Origin: Gammaproteobacteria bacterium
GTDB lineage: Bacteria > Pseudomonadota > Gammaproteobacteria > Steroidobacterales > GCA-2729495
Assembly: GCA_030066665.1 (NCBI GenBank)
Contig: JASJBD010000055.1
Location: forward strand, 1 to 42,216
Direction: 5' to 3'
DNA length: 42,216 bases
This document shows, piece by piece, positions 16,092-25,155 of this stretch. The notes beneath the pieces were generated by a model. It saw only the letters and a program-made list of their open reading frames with translations. It did not search any database and was not told the origin of the DNA. A program made the position numbers and the translations under genes. Each line of letters begins with the position of its first letter. The first letter of the stretch is position 1.

Positions 16092-17096
16092 ATGCAGCTA
16101 GGTATGATCGGTCTCGGTCGCATGGGCGCCAACATGGTGCGCCGCCTGCTACGCGACGGCCACGAGTGCGTCGTGTACGACGTCGATCCTGCTGCTGTGC
16201 AGACGCTGGCCCACGAAGGCGCGGTGCCCGCTTCGTCGCCGCAGGAGATGGCCGCAAAACTCGCGACGCCTCGGGCGTTGTGGATGATGGTGCCGGTCGC
16301 CTACGTCGATGACACCATCGCGACCTTTGCACCGCTGCTCGAGCCCGGCGACATCCTGATCGACGGCGGCAACACCCGCTACCACGACGATATCCGCCGG
16401 GCGCGGGAACTGGCCGCCGGGCACATCCAGTATGTCGATGTTGGCACCAGCGGCGGCGTCTGGGGGCTGGAACGCGGCTACTGCCTCATGATTGGCGGCG
16501 AGACCGAAACCGTGCAGCACCTCGAGCCCGTGTTCGAATCGCTATCGCCTGCGACCGACTCGGTGCCGCCCACGCCGGGCCGCACCGCCGGCGGTTCGGC
16601 GGAGCGCGGCTACCTGCATTGCGGGCCGCACGGCGCGGGGCACTTCGTGAAAATGGTGCACAACGGAATCGAGTACGGACTGATGGCCGCCTATGCCGAG
16701 GGCATGAACATACTGCGCCATGCCGACGAAGGCCTGCGCACCCGCGACGCCGATGGCGAGACGACGCCGCTCGAACACCCCGAGCATTATCAGTACGAGT
16801 TGCCCATTGCAGAGATCGCCGAACTCTGGCGTCGCGGCAGCGTGATCGGTTCCTGGCTGCTCGACCTTACCGCGAGCGCACTGGCCAAAGATCCCGAACT
16901 CGACAACTTTGCCGGCCAGGTGTCGGACTCGGGCGAAGGTCGCTGGACTGTGCAGGCGGCCGTGGACGCGGGCGTGCCCGTCCACGTGCTGACGGCGGCG
17001 CTCTATGCGCGTTTCAGTTCCCGCGACCGGGCCGAGTTCGCCGATAAACTGCTCTCCGCGATGCGGTTCGAGTTTGGCGGCCACCGGGAGAAATAG
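16092..17096 (+). CDS. gnd: 6-phosphogluconate dehydrogenase, decarboxylating (short GndA/YqeC type)
   Basis: This is a 334-residue enzyme oxidising 6-phosphogluconate to ribulose 5-phosphate and CO2. The dinucleotide-binding motif is GLGRMGANM (7-15). The substrate loop GTSGGVWG (118-125) and the catalytic [10 protein letters not shown] (Lys187, His190, Asn191) are intact. The length of ~330 residues marks the short, dimer-to-tetramer 'GndA/YqeC-like' class and not the 470-residue enterobacterial form. The ATG at 16092 follows AGGAG at 8 bp. The next gene starts 1 bp after its stop codon, indicating translational coupling. Confidence 0.93.
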   Translation: MQLGMIGLGRMGANMVRRLLRDGHECVVYDVDPAAVQTLAHEGAVPASSPQEMAAKLATPRALWMMVPVAYVDDTIATFAPLLEPGDILIDGGNTRYHDDIRRARELAAGHIQYVDVGTSGGVWGLERGYCLMIGGETETVQHLEPVFESLSPATDSVPPTPGRTAGGSAERGYLHCGPHGAGHFVKMVHNGIEYGLMAAYAEGMNILRHADEGLRTRDADGETTPLEHPEHYQYELPIAEIAELWRRGSVIGSWLLDLTASALAKDPELDNFAGQVSDSGEGRWTVQAAVDAGVPVHVLTAALYARFSSRDRAEFADKLLSAMRFEFGGHREK

Positions 17097-17097
17097 C

Positions 17098-18504
17098 GTG
17101 TCGCCGGCCGCCGTCGACAACGCGACGGGCGCGCAACCGTCGGACGCCCTGGTTATTTTCGGCGCCACGGGTGACCTGGCGTTCAAGAAGATCTTCCCGT
17201 CTCTGCACGAGATGGCCAGAGCGGGCCGCCTGGACGTGCCCGTCGTGACCGTCGCGCGCGAAACCTGGAGCAACGAGCGGCTTTGCGCGCGGGCCCGCGA
17301 CAGCATCGACCAGTACGGTGGCGGCGTCGACGAAGCCGCGTTCGCAAAGCTGTCCGGGCTGCTGCGCTACGTTGGCGGCGACTACAACACGCCCGAGATT
17401 TACGACGATCTGCACACCACGCTTGGCGAGGCCCAGCGGCCTGTGCATTACCTCGCCATTCCCCCCAGCGCGTTTCCCAACGTAATCGAGCGCCTGGCGC
17501 GTTCAGGTGGCGACCGCGACGCTCGGGTGATTGTCGAAAAGCCGTTCGGCCGCGATCTCGAATCGGCCCGGACACTCAACCACACTCTGCGCAAAGCCTT
17601 CGCCGAGCGCGACGTGTACCGCATCGATCACTATCTCGGGAAGGCTGCGGTCCAGAACCTGATGCTGTTCCGCCTCGCCAACACGTTCCTGGAGCCCATC
17701 TGGAATCGGCACTACGTCGACAGCGTGCAGATCACGATGGCCGAGAGTTTCGGCATCGGCGGTCGCGGGCGCTTCTACGAAGAGACTGGCGCGATACGCG
17801 ACGTGGTGCAGAACCACCTGCTGCAGGTGCTGGCACTGCTGACCATGGAACCGCCGATCGGCAACGACAATGAAGCCCTGCGCGACGAGAAGCTCAAGGT
17901 GCTGAAATCAATCCGGCCGATCACGACCGACCGGCTCGTGCGCGGTCAGGTCACGGGCTACCGTGACGAGGACGGCGTCGCGAATGATTCCGACGTGGAG
18001 ACCTTCGCAGCACTCGAACTCGAGATCGATTCGTGGCGCTGGGCCGGCGTGCCCATTTACCTGCGCGCCGGCAAGCAATTGCCGGTCACGGCCACCGAAG
18101 CGCTCGTGCGCCTCAAGCGGCCACCGCAACACTCATTCTCCGGCATCAACCTGACGCCGGGGCCACCCAACTACTTTCGCTTCCGGCTCGGACCCGAGGT
18201 GGAGATTGCGCTCGGGGCACAGATCAAGGCACCCGGCCATGGCCAGGTCGAGCCCGTCGAGCTGCTCGCGTGCAGCGACAAGGACCGGCAGCGCGAGCCT
18301 TACGACGTCCTGCTGAGCGCCGCACTGGCCGGAGATACGCTACTGTTTGCGAGCGCTGAAGAAGTCGAGGCGCAATGGGCAATCGTGGCGCCGACGCTGA
18401 ATCAGGACACACCTCTATTCGAGTACGAACCCGGCACGTGGGGCCCCGAGCAGTTAAGCGAAAAGCTGGGGGCGTTCGGCGGCTGGCACAAGCCCGGGGC
18501 CTGA
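17098..18504 (+). CDS. zwf: Glucose-6-phosphate 1-dehydrogenase
   Basis: This is a 468-residue enzyme oxidising glucose 6-phosphate to 6-phosphogluconolactone with production of NAD(P)H. The nucleotide-binding motif is [10 protein letters not shown] (22-31), VIVEKPFG lies at 144-151, and the active-site motif RIDHYLGK at 175-182 includes Asp177-His178 and Lys182. It starts with GTG at 17098 behind GGGAG, just after the gnd stop. Codons further upstream overlap gnd and have no similarity. Length is at the short end but normal. With pgl and gnd it supplies the whole oxidative branch, and so NADPH, next to the sodB/NDH-2-like redox genes. Confidence 0.94.
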   Translation: MSPAAVDNATGAQPSDALVIFGATGDLAFKKIFPSLHEMARAGRLDVPVVTVARETWSNERLCARARDSIDQYGGGVDEAAFAKLSGLLRYVGGDYNTPEIYDDLHTTLGEAQRPVHYLAIPPSAFPNVIERLARSGGDRDARVIVEKPFGRDLESARTLNHTLRKAFAERDVYRIDHYLGKAAVQNLMLFRLANTFLEPIWNRHYVDSVQITMAESFGIGGRGRFYEETGAIRDVVQNHLLQVLALLTMEPPIGNDNEALRDEKLKVLKSIRPITTDRLVRGQVTGYRDEDGVANDSDVETFAALELEIDSWRWAGVPIYLRAGKQLPVTATEALVRLKRPPQHSFSGINLTPGPPNYFRFRLGPEVEIALGAQIKAPGHGQVEPVELLACSDKDRQREPYDVLLSAALAGDTLLFASAEEVEAQWAIVAPTLNQDTPLFEYEPGTWGPEQLSEKLGAFGGWHKPGA

Positions 18505-18529
18505 CACCCGATCAGTCAACGAAAACACG

Positions 18530-18550
18530 CCGTGCGCGACGCACGGTTGT
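18530..18550 (+). terminator. Candidate terminator after zwf
   Basis: A perfect 7-bp GC-rich stem (CCGTGCG/CGCACGG, loop CGA) lies 25 bp after the zwf stop but is followed by only a short TTGTC. It may be a weak terminator. The rest of the 196-bp gap up to 18701 shows no gene. Confidence 0.35.
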
Positions 18551-18700
18551 CAGCCCGAGAACCAGGAAACAAGTCCCGGGGACGCAGTCGCCTGGTATTG
18601 ATTTCTGTTTGTGCGCAGCCCGTAGCCTTCACGTAGGACGTCCATCTGGCGAGCCTGAGTCGGGATTGCGCCGTCGCTGCATCCACGCCATGATCTGTCC

Positions 18701-18994
18701 ATGATGAGGGCTGCTAATACAGCTCGTTTTCGGGCCTCACGGGCATGGCTGGCCGCCGCGCTGTTGCTGGCCTATGTCGCAATGCTCGCTCATGGAATCG
18801 GGCCCGACCACGTCGAAGCCGACACCTGCGCCGTGTGCATTGCAGCGGAACGCTTTGATGATTCGGCGCACGTTTCGGCCAACGATTTACCCCCCAGCCT
18901 GTTGGGATCCCCGGCAGGCACGTCCCGTGACCGGTCTGTCGCGCCCGCCGAGGTTCCGGTCGCTGCCTCCCGCAGTCCGCCCTTGCCCTGCTGA
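18701..18994 (+). CDS. Small exported CxxC protein (DUF2946-like)
   Basis: This is a 97-residue protein with an N-terminal hydrophobic helix (AWLAAALLLAYVAMLA). It then has His, a short acidic patch and a CxxC pair (DTCAVC) in HGIGPDHVEADTCAVCI, and ends in a Pro/Ala-rich tail finishing in Cys. The helix-HG...DH...CxxC pattern resembles small DUF2946-type proteins that accompany metal-uptake genes. Two adjacent ATG codons (18701 and 18704) are possible starts. It precedes zrgA by 72 bp and is probably part of the zinc cassette. Metal binding at the CxxC is inferred. Confidence 0.55.
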   Translation: MMRAANTARFRASRAWLAAALLLAYVAMLAHGIGPDHVEADTCAVCIAAERFDDSAHVSANDLPPSLLGSPAGTSRDRSVAPAEVPVAASRSPPLPC

Positions 18995-19066
18995 TTCTCA
19001 TGCTCGTGCGTCGGCGCGCAGGTGCTCGCCGGCCGACTCTTTCCCGGTCTCAAGGACAGGAACCTC

Positions 19067-19684
19067 ATGAAACTGGATACCCTTTCGGTTGCCGTGAAGT
19101 TAGCGGTGACTCTGATTCCGCTGGCCACTCTGGCGGCAGGCACTGAACGACGTCAGCTCGACGCCCACGAACACGGTGTGACCACCTTGAATATGGCCTT
19201 GGATGACGACATCCTGGCCCTGGAACTCGAGGGCCCGGCAATGAACTTCGTCGGCTTCGAGCATTTGCCGCGGACGCCTGAGCAGCAACAGGCAATTGCA
19301 GAAACACTCGACATCATCAACGGCGGCAGCCAACTGTTCCAGCCCGATCCGGACGCGGACTGCACGCTGATCGAGGCCAGTGGTCGGCATTTCACCGATG
19401 CCGACGACCACGACGACCATGGCGACGAGCACGACGACCATGACGATGGCCACGATGAGCATGGCGAAGACCACGACGAGCATGAGGCGGAAAGCCGACA
19501 CTCAGAGTTCGTGGGCCAATTCCGCTACCGCTGTGACAAGCCGGGCAAGCTACTCGAGTTGCGTGTCACATTGTTCGAGCGTTTCCCGCTGACCACAGAG
19601 GTCGAGGCGAGTTTTATCGGTCCGGAGGGTCAGACCTTCGAAGCCTTGACCGCAGCCGACCCGGTAATTCGATTGCGTCCCTGA
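19067..19684 (+). CDS. zrgA: ZrgA-family (DUF2796) zinc-binding periplasmic protein
   Basis: This is a 205-residue periplasmic protein with a signal peptide (cleavage near LAAG, about 25). The conserved N-terminal AHEHG (33-37), a long His/Asp/Glu-rich metal-binding stretch at about 113-146 and the C-terminal half (FVGQFRYRC, then LFERFPLTTEVEASF) are typical of ZrgA/DUF2796. The protein is thought to bind Zn2+ and pass it to an importer. The ATG at 19067 follows AGGACAGGA. The next gene lies 7 bp downstream, so co-translation is likely. The His-rich segment also makes nucleotide repeats (GACGACCA/GATGAGCA) that could vary in length. Confidence 0.88.
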   Translation: MKLDTLSVAVKLAVTLIPLATLAAGTERRQLDAHEHGVTTLNMALDDDILALELEGPAMNFVGFEHLPRTPEQQQAIAETLDIINGGSQLFQPDPDADCTLIEASGRHFTDADDHDDHGDEHDDHDDGHDEHGEDHDEHEAESRHSEFVGQFRYRCDKPGKLLELRVTLFERFPLTTEVEASFIGPEGQTFEALTAADPVIRLRP

Positions 19685-19691
19685 AATAACC

Positions 19692-20189
19692 ATGAACCAC
19701 AAACCGTTGAAAAAGCTTCTCCTGCTGGTCGGCCTGGCGATGTTGGCCTTGCCCGCGATTGCGAAGGAACCCGAGCTCTTGATGTGGGACCAGATGATGC
19801 CGGAGGAGGATTTACAACCGCCGCCGCCCATTGCGCCGGACATGACGTACGAAGATTACCTGCCGAACGAAGCATATGGCATGCGACCGGTCGAGGAACT
19901 CGACGGCAAGTTCGTGAAATTGCCGGGTTTCATCGTACCGCTCGATTCAGACGAAGGTGGCGAACTCCAGGAGTTCCTCCTGGTGCCCTACTTCGGCGCC
20001 TGTATCCATGTCCCGCCGCCGCCGCCTAACCAGATCGTTTACGTAACGCTGGAAGAGCCCGTGACGATCATGGCGATCTGGGAGCCGTACTGGATTATCG
20101 GGACGATCGAGACCAGCCCATACCTGGGCGACATCGCCACGACCGTCTACCAGATGGTCGGCGAGCAAGTCGAGGTATACAAGTATTGA
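19692..20189 (+). CDS. DUF3299 protein of zinc cassette
   Basis: This is a 165-residue exported protein with a signal peptide (LLLLVGLAMLALPAIA). Its mature domain matches DUF3299: LDGKFVKLPGFIVPLDSDE, then the hallmark CIHVPPPPPNQIVYV. The single Cys followed by His and the poly-Pro run is invariant in proteins I know of this family, which regularly sit beside ZrgA and a metal transporter. It begins 7 bp after zrgA. The molecular role is not established. A periplasmic metal-handling role is inferred from context. Confidence 0.85.
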   Translation: MNHKPLKKLLLLVGLAMLALPAIAKEPELLMWDQMMPEEDLQPPPPIAPDMTYEDYLPNEAYGMRPVEELDGKFVKLPGFIVPLDSDEGGELQEFLLVPYFGACIHVPPPPPNQIVYVTLEEPVTIMAIWEPYWIIGTIETSPYLGDIATTVYQMVGEQVEVYKY

Positions 20190-20196
20190 GCCAATA

Positions 20197-20298
20197 ATGA
20201 TGCCGGTGCAAGAATCGCCGAACCTGCGACCGCGCATTGATATCGTGCCGGAAGCGCTGCAGAGAACGAAGCTTTATATCCTTCCCGATGACACTTAG
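20197..20298 (+). CDS. Possible 33-residue peptide between DUF3299 and ZIP-like genes
   Basis: A short frame, beginning with two ATG codons 7 bp after the DUF3299 stop, encodes a 33-residue hydrophilic peptide (MMPVQESPNLRPRIDIVPEA, then a Leu/Asp end). Position in the operon is its only support. No ribosome-binding site beyond the end of the preceding gene is seen and no family is recognised. It may be non-coding. Confidence 0.2.
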   Translation: MMPVQESPNLRPRIDIVPEALQRTKLYILPDDT

Positions 20299-20323
20299 AG
20301 CGTGAGGGTCGAGTAGCGTTGGC

Positions 20324-21040
20324 ATGAATCTCATCCTGAGTTTTGTCGCACTTGCGCTCGGCCCCTTACTGTGGGTTGCCTGCCAGAAATCCGAGCCAGC
20401 GCGCGGCTTCCTGGAAAGCTTCCTGTTCGTAACGATCGCTGGAATCGTGTTCGTGCATATCGTGCCGGAAACTTTTAAGGTGGCCGGCTTTTCCGCCGCA
20501 GTCTTCCTGATCCTGGGAATCTTCTTCGCATTCGCCATAGAGAGGCTCGCGACCATGCCGGGCGGCAACCGCTATTCCTGGGTTTTGGTCATTGCAACGC
20601 TCGGGCTTGTAGTGCACGCAATGATTGACGGGCTCGCGCTGTTACCCGAGAGTTCGCAATCGGGAGAATTCGAGGCGCTGCTGAACAACCACATCGCGCT
20701 TGGTGTCATCATGCACCGAATTGCTGTCAGCATGGCGATTTGGTGGATCCTGCGTCCGCAGATGGGTACGACCGTCGCCGTCGCCGCACTGGTGCTGATT
20801 GGCGTGGCGACATCGACTGCCTACTTCGTCGGGGAACCAATCTTGGAACTGCTGATGACCAATAGTATCGCGTGGTTCCAGGCGTTCGTTGCAGGGTCGC
20901 TGCTGCACATCATCGTTCTTTACATCCCAAACCAGGCCGGGAAATCCCACGGAGAAATGCTCTCCATCAATCTGATTGGTGGGCGTCTCGGCATCATTGC
21001 GGGGCTACTGCTGATACTGCTGTTACCCGGCAGTCACTAA
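20324..21040 (+). CDS. ZIP-like divalent-metal permease
   Basis: This is a 238-residue inner-membrane protein with about eight hydrophobic segments. ZIP-family landmarks appear in order: HIVPE (45-49) in helix 2, HAMIDGLAL (98-106) like the helix-4 HNxxDG motif, and His131 (VIMHRIAVSMAIW) in place of the helix-5 HExPHE motif. A further His (195) lies in a late helix. The degenerate helix-5 motif (one His, no Glu) means transport activity is uncertain. It closes the cassette with ZrgA and DUF3299, where an ABC importer is usual, and could take over the import step (inference). The ATG at 20324 is the first good start. Confidence 0.65.
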   Translation: MNLILSFVALALGPLLWVACQKSEPARGFLESFLFVTIAGIVFVHIVPETFKVAGFSAAVFLILGIFFAFAIERLATMPGGNRYSWVLVIATLGLVVHAMIDGLALLPESSQSGEFEALLNNHIALGVIMHRIAVSMAIWWILRPQMGTTVAVAALVLIGVATSTAYFVGEPILELLMTNSIAWFQAFVAGSLLHIIVLYIPNQAGKSHGEMLSINLIGGRLGIIAGLLLILLLPGSH

Positions 21041-21097
21041 AGTTTGCAACTCATTAAGTACATGGCCGTGAACGAAGGCGCACAATCGACTCACGCT

Positions 21098-22129
21098 TCA
21101 TTCCATCTGCAATATCGGCGCAAACATCCGCCGGTACCGGCTGGGCGTGAGGCCAGTCAGCCGTTTGAATAGACGCCTGAAGAACGACGTATCGAGGTAT
21201 CCAACGCTCTCGCTGATTTCCTCAATCGGCAGCGCGCTGCTCTCGAGTAACCGCTTGGCCTCCTCGACCCGCAAATTCTGCAGGTATTCAATCAGTGCAC
21301 TTCCGGTGGCAGCTTTGAAACGACGCTTGAGCGTGCGCTCTGGAATCGTGCTTAACTGCGTCACTCTCCCAATCGCATCTTGATCCTGATAGTGCTCACT
21401 CAACCATTCCTCGCATTCACGCACGATCGAATCATCATGGGGCAAACGGCTGACCAGAGTCGCATAGGGCAAATCTCCCTCGCTGTGCCACTTGAGTAGA
21501 TACACCTTCGCGATGCGCAGGGCTTCGCCAGGACTCGCATGCCGAGCGACAATGTGGAGTGCCAGGTCATGCCATGAGGTGACGCCGCCGGCTGTGACCA
21601 GCCGCCCTGCCTTGTCCGCGTAGCACAGATTAGGAGATGGATCGAAACGCACATCCGGGTAGCTCGTGCGGAACATGTCCTTGTACCCCCAGTGCGAAGT
21701 TGCTGAACAGCCATCAAGCAGGCCCGTCTCGGCAAGTAGCACAGCCCCGGAGCACGCCGAATACAGGCTGGCACCCTGCGCATACTGCTGGCGAAGCCAA
21801 CTGATCAGTTCCGGATGACGCCCCCGGATCGACTCATCGGGCCCTAGCCAGAGCTCGGGGAGTATCACTATCTCAGCAGACGGTTCATCCGTTACGGCAC
21901 AGTCCGGAGTCACCGGTATGCCATTGCCACAGGTAAACGGACGCTCTCCGGCAGCAATGATCCGCACGCGAAACAGCTGTTGCTCGCCGCCCGTCCGTGT
22001 CAGCGTCTGCCAAACGCTGCCCGCCGCCGACAACAGGTCCAACATCCCGTAGAGCGCTGATCCCGCCGTCTCCGGAATGGCAACAATCAGGACGTCGACT
22101 GGCCTTTTCAGACCTTCAGTCGCCTTCAT
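21098..22129 (-). CDS. GlxA-family transcriptional regulator (DJ-1/PfpI plus AraC HTH)
   Basis: This is a 343-residue regulator. Residues ~10-195 form a DJ-1/PfpI-like domain with the 'nucleophile elbow' Cys126 in LYSACSGAVLLA. Residues ~230-340 form an AraC-type double helix-turn-helix, seen as STIPERTLKRRFKAATG and SESVGYLDTSFFRRLFKRLT. The N-terminal domain probably senses a small molecule or redox state without being a true peptidase. It diverges from the OsmC gene over 133 bp, so it may control that gene and itself (inference). Confidence 0.9.
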   Translation of the reverse strand: MKATEGLKRPVDVLIVAIPETAGSALYGMLDLLSAAGSVWQTLTRTGGEQQLFRVRIIAAGERPFTCGNGIPVTPDCAVTDEPSAEIVILPELWLGPDESIRGRHPELISWLRQQYAQGASLYSACSGAVLLAETGLLDGCSATSHWGYKDMFRTSYPDVRFDPSPNLCYADKAGRLVTAGGVTSWHDLALHIVARHASPGEALRIAKVYLLKWHSEGDLPYATLVSRLPHDDSIVRECEEWLSEHYQDQDAIGRVTQLSTIPERTLKRRFKAATGSALIEYLQNLRVEEAKRLLESSALPIEEISESVGYLDTSFFRRLFKRLTGLTPSRYRRMFAPILQME

Positions 22130-22262
22130 CTGACCAAAAATGGCACAAAAAGCGCGTTTTTGTCAAAAACGCATCTTCAAGTCTGTTCCGCCCGGGCGCA
22201 AGCTCTCAGTCACTGTCCGGCGCAGCCCGCGACTGACACAACTGAGTTAGAGGAGATTCACG

Positions 22263-22829
22263 ATGTATGCAGCAACTGAAAAGCAGACGAACCGCATCAA
22301 TGGAGTAGAACTCGACACCCTGTTGGAAACGGTCGCAGCAATCCGACAGGACCCTGAGCTGGGTGTGGCGCGTTTTCGAGCGAGCAATACCTGGATAGAC
22401 GGCAATCGAAACCAATCCACCGTCACGGGCTTCTACGGTGCCAAGCAGGAAATCGCCCATTCGCAAGCCTTCACCATGGACGCGGATGAGCCGCCGATCC
22501 TGGCAGGTCAGGACCAGGCACCGAACCCGGTGGAGCATCTGCTGCACGCATTGGCTTCGTGCCTGACGACCAGCATGGTGGCTCACGCGGCAGTCCGCGG
22601 CATCGCCATCGAGGAACTGGAATCAGAGCTCGAGGGCGACATCGACCTGAACGGATTCCTGGGCCTGGCTCCCGACACACCGAAGGGTTACACGGAGATT
22701 CGCGCCAAGTTTCGTGTGAAGGCCGATCCGGAGGATGTGGATCGAATCAAGTCTCTGGCAGCGTATTCACCTGTGTTTAACACCGTGACTCGTGGCGCGA
22801 AGGTCGACGTCCAGGTCGAACTCAAGTGA
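22263..22829 (+). CDS. OsmC-family peroxide-related protein
   Basis: This is a 188-residue OsmC/Ohr-superfamily protein, a class that reduces organic hydroperoxides using two cysteines. The first, Cys100, is present in HALASCLTTSMVAHAA. The position of the second is occupied by Ser169 in AAYSPVFNTV, as in one branch of the family. A one-Cys mechanism or a different role is therefore likely. The start at 22263 follows GAGGAGATTCACG. A strong terminator follows at 22851. It diverges from a GlxA-type regulator. Confidence 0.88.
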   Translation: MYAATEKQTNRINGVELDTLLETVAAIRQDPELGVARFRASNTWIDGNRNQSTVTGFYGAKQEIAHSQAFTMDADEPPILAGQDQAPNPVEHLLHALASCLTTSMVAHAAVRGIAIEELESELEGDIDLNGFLGLAPDTPKGYTEIRAKFRVKADPEDVDRIKSLAAYSPVFNTVTRGAKVDVQVELK

Positions 22830-22850
22830 GTAAGACGTAGCAGTGTTTGG

Positions 22851-22882
22851 GATCGGGCCCACCAGGGCCCGATCTTGCTTTC
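22851..22882 (+). terminator. Rho-independent terminator after osmC-like gene
   Basis: A perfect 10-bp stem GATCGGGCCC/GGGCCCGATC with loop ACCA is followed by TTGCTTTCG, 21 bp after the OsmC stop. Confidence 0.8.
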
Positions 22883-22947
22883 GTCTATCATTCGCAACTA
22901 CCGGGGCAGAAATGGGCGGCGGGGCGCCAACGGCGGCCCAAGGATAG

Positions 22948-24315
22948 ATGCAAGTATTTCGGCAGACCGCGACCGAGCTCTCCCGCCAAATTCACTCGGG
23001 TGATTTGAGTTGCGTGGAACTGGCGCAGTCTTGTCTGAAGCGCGCCACCAAACTGGAACCAGCGCTCCAGGCATTCGTAGAACGTCTCGACCAGAGCGCA
23101 ATGGAAAACGCCCGCAAGCTCGACCGGGAGCTCGCAAAGCAGAAATCACGAGGCCCTCTGCACGGAATCCCGTTCGTCCTGAAGGATGTATTTGCCATCG
23201 CGGGTCGCCCGACCACCGCGGGGTCGAAAATTACACGCTGTGCTTCAGCCGAATTCACTGCGACAGCTGTTGAAAGATTACTGTCAGCAGGCCTGCTACT
23301 TATTGGCACAACCCGACTACCCGAATTCGCGTTCGGCGGATGGGGCACGAATTCTGTCATGGGCACCCCGAGAAACCCCTGGGATGCAAATCGACATCGG
23401 GTTCCGGGCGGGTCCAGCAGTGGCGCCGCTTGCGCAGTCGCTGCCGGCATTGTCCCGGTCGGTATCGGCACCGACACCGGTGGGTCGGTGCGAATCCCGG
23501 CTTCGTTATGCGGATTGGCAGGACTAAAACCGACTTACGGCCGGATAGCCACCGACGGCATCGTACTGCTGGCAGACAGCCTGGATACCGTAGGATCGCT
23601 CACCCGCAGCGCCAATGACGCTGCCCTGATATATGAATGCCTCAGTGGTCGATCGGTAATGAGTCAACCCGCCAAGCCATGTGACACGCTGCGAATCGGT
23701 GTGCTCGACGACAGCGCGCTGGGCGACATCGACAAAGCCGTTTATGACAACTATTGCGAGATTCTCAAGCTACTGAGATCGCTTGGAGCAACAATCCAGC
23801 GCTTCTCCATGCCGGATGGCCTGGAAGATTTCGTCCAGAGAATTGGGATATTGATCGGCTTTGAGGGCTGGAGACGCCATGGCGAAACTATCGACCAAGC
23901 CAGCGAGTTGATGGATCCGGCCGTGCTCGCGCGCTTTCAAGCCGGCCGTAATGTGACTGCGGAACAATACGCCGCGGCCTGTGATGAGAGAAAGAGAGAT
24001 TTGCAGTCAATGCTGGCACGACTGGAACATGTTGATGCGCTTTTGACTCCAACGACCCCGATCACCGCCATCCCGGTAGAGGACGTCGATGAAAGTCGAT
24101 TGCCTCTCAGCCGGTACACGAGATTCGTCAATTACCTCAATCTTTGTGCTGTTGCCGTACCCTCCGGATTGAGCAACGAAGACTTGCCGACGTCTATCCA
24201 GCTAATCGCCAAACCCGGGTGCGAGGCACTGTTGCTGCAAATGACACTGGCTATCGAACAGCTAAATGGCGCATTCCCTTTGCCGGACATGGTCAACTTT
24301 GAGTCCAATGATTGA
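22948..24315 (+). CDS. Amidase-signature family amidohydrolase
   Basis: This is a 455-residue cytosolic enzyme of the amidase signature family. The catalytic triad is visible: Lys79 in PFVLKDVF, cis-Ser156 in the GGSSSGA motif (154-160) and nucleophile Ser180 in GTDTGGSVRIPA. The Ser-Ser spacing of 24 matches fatty-acid amide hydrolase. Length fits. Aliphatic or acyl-amide hydrolysis is likely, but GatA function is not, as no gatB/gatC neighbours are present. AAGGAT precedes the ATG. It stands alone, 65 bp after a terminator. Confidence 0.87.
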   Translation: MQVFRQTATELSRQIHSGDLSCVELAQSCLKRATKLEPALQAFVERLDQSAMENARKLDRELAKQKSRGPLHGIPFVLKDVFAIAGRPTTAGSKITRCASAEFTATAVERLLSAGLLLIGTTRLPEFAFGGWGTNSVMGTPRNPWDANRHRVPGGSSSGAACAVAAGIVPVGIGTDTGGSVRIPASLCGLAGLKPTYGRIATDGIVLLADSLDTVGSLTRSANDAALIYECLSGRSVMSQPAKPCDTLRIGVLDDSALGDIDKAVYDNYCEILKLLRSLGATIQRFSMPDGLEDFVQRIGILIGFEGWRRHGETIDQASELMDPAVLARFQAGRNVTAEQYAAACDERKRDLQSMLARLEHVDALLTPTTPITAIPVEDVDESRLPLSRYTRFVNYLNLCAVAVPSGLSNEDLPTSIQLIAKPGCEALLLQMTLAIEQLNGAFPLPDMVNFESND

Positions 24316-24393
24316 ACGCTTGCGGAGGCCATGAATGACCGAGAGCGGCACGAGAGCGCACAAGTCCTGTTGTAAGAGATAGACGCCGCATCG

Positions 24394-25059
24394 CTACCAG
24401 ACGGGTTTTACCGTGCCCAGAAAAGCCACGGCGAGCACGAGCAGGTACATCAGCAAGGCCCATGCCATCGTCAGATGTGTCTGCCGCGTCACCTCCGCCT
24501 CGGCTCCGGGCGTCAAACCGTCGGGCCCCATGCGCAGAATCATCGTGAACGGCTGAAACACCGTGTCGATACCGAGGACCACCCAGAACACGAACCCGAA
24601 CAGCAACAACTTGACGGCGAACCAGTCGGCCGTTAGCGGCGCGCCCGTGAGCAGCGATTTCACGCCAATAAACACAAAGATGCCGCCCATCAGCAACTCG
24701 TAGGCCTGGTTGATTCGCGACAGGCCCGCAGCCAAAGCTGTGCCCTTGAATCTCAAAACGGCGAGATGCAGCGTGCCCCAGGCAACGCCGACGATCCATC
24801 CGGTTGCGAGCAGCCAGTCCGGCACCGGGTACAGACTGAAACCCAGCGTCAGATGCAGCCCAACCGGAAGAATCAGGGCAAAGGTCACGCGAGGGAACTG
24901 GTCGATATAGAACGCGAGCTTTATCAGCGTCTTGCGGGTCTCAAAGCTAAGCGTCGGATTCTTGACGAAGCTCATTATCATGTACAAGCCGACGTCCGCG
25001 CCGAGCCAGTACACAAACAACAGGATGTGCACGTACAGCCAGATCGAATGGGTATCCAC
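24394..25059 (-). CDS. Six-helix membrane protein of unknown function
   Basis: This is a 221-residue hydrophobic protein with about six transmembrane helices (roughly 8-28, 55-78, 84-104, 122-142, 150-170, 198-218) and His residues near the ends of several helices. It has a cytochrome-b561/CopD-like look but no motif that settles the family. Reading starts at 25059. It lies downstream of and parallel to the LytTR gene (96-bp gap) and could be co-transcribed with it. Confidence 0.6.
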   Translation of the reverse strand: MDTHSIWLYVHILLFVYWLGADVGLYMIMSFVKNPTLSFETRKTLIKLAFYIDQFPRVTFALILPVGLHLTLGFSLYPVPDWLLATGWIVGVAWGTLHLAVLRFKGTALAAGLSRINQAYELLMGGIFVFIGVKSLLTGAPLTADWFAVKLLLFGFVFWVVLGIDTVFQPFTMILRMGPDGLTPGAEAEVTRQTHLTMAWALLMYLLVLAVAFLGTVKPVW

Positions 25060-25155
25060 GCAGTCGCTCCCCGCTGCCAGTTCAGCGCTCCAGCAGGCCG
25101 GTCAACTGGCCACCCGACGTCGCCCGGTCACTCTCGAATAGAGATCCGGGGGCCG

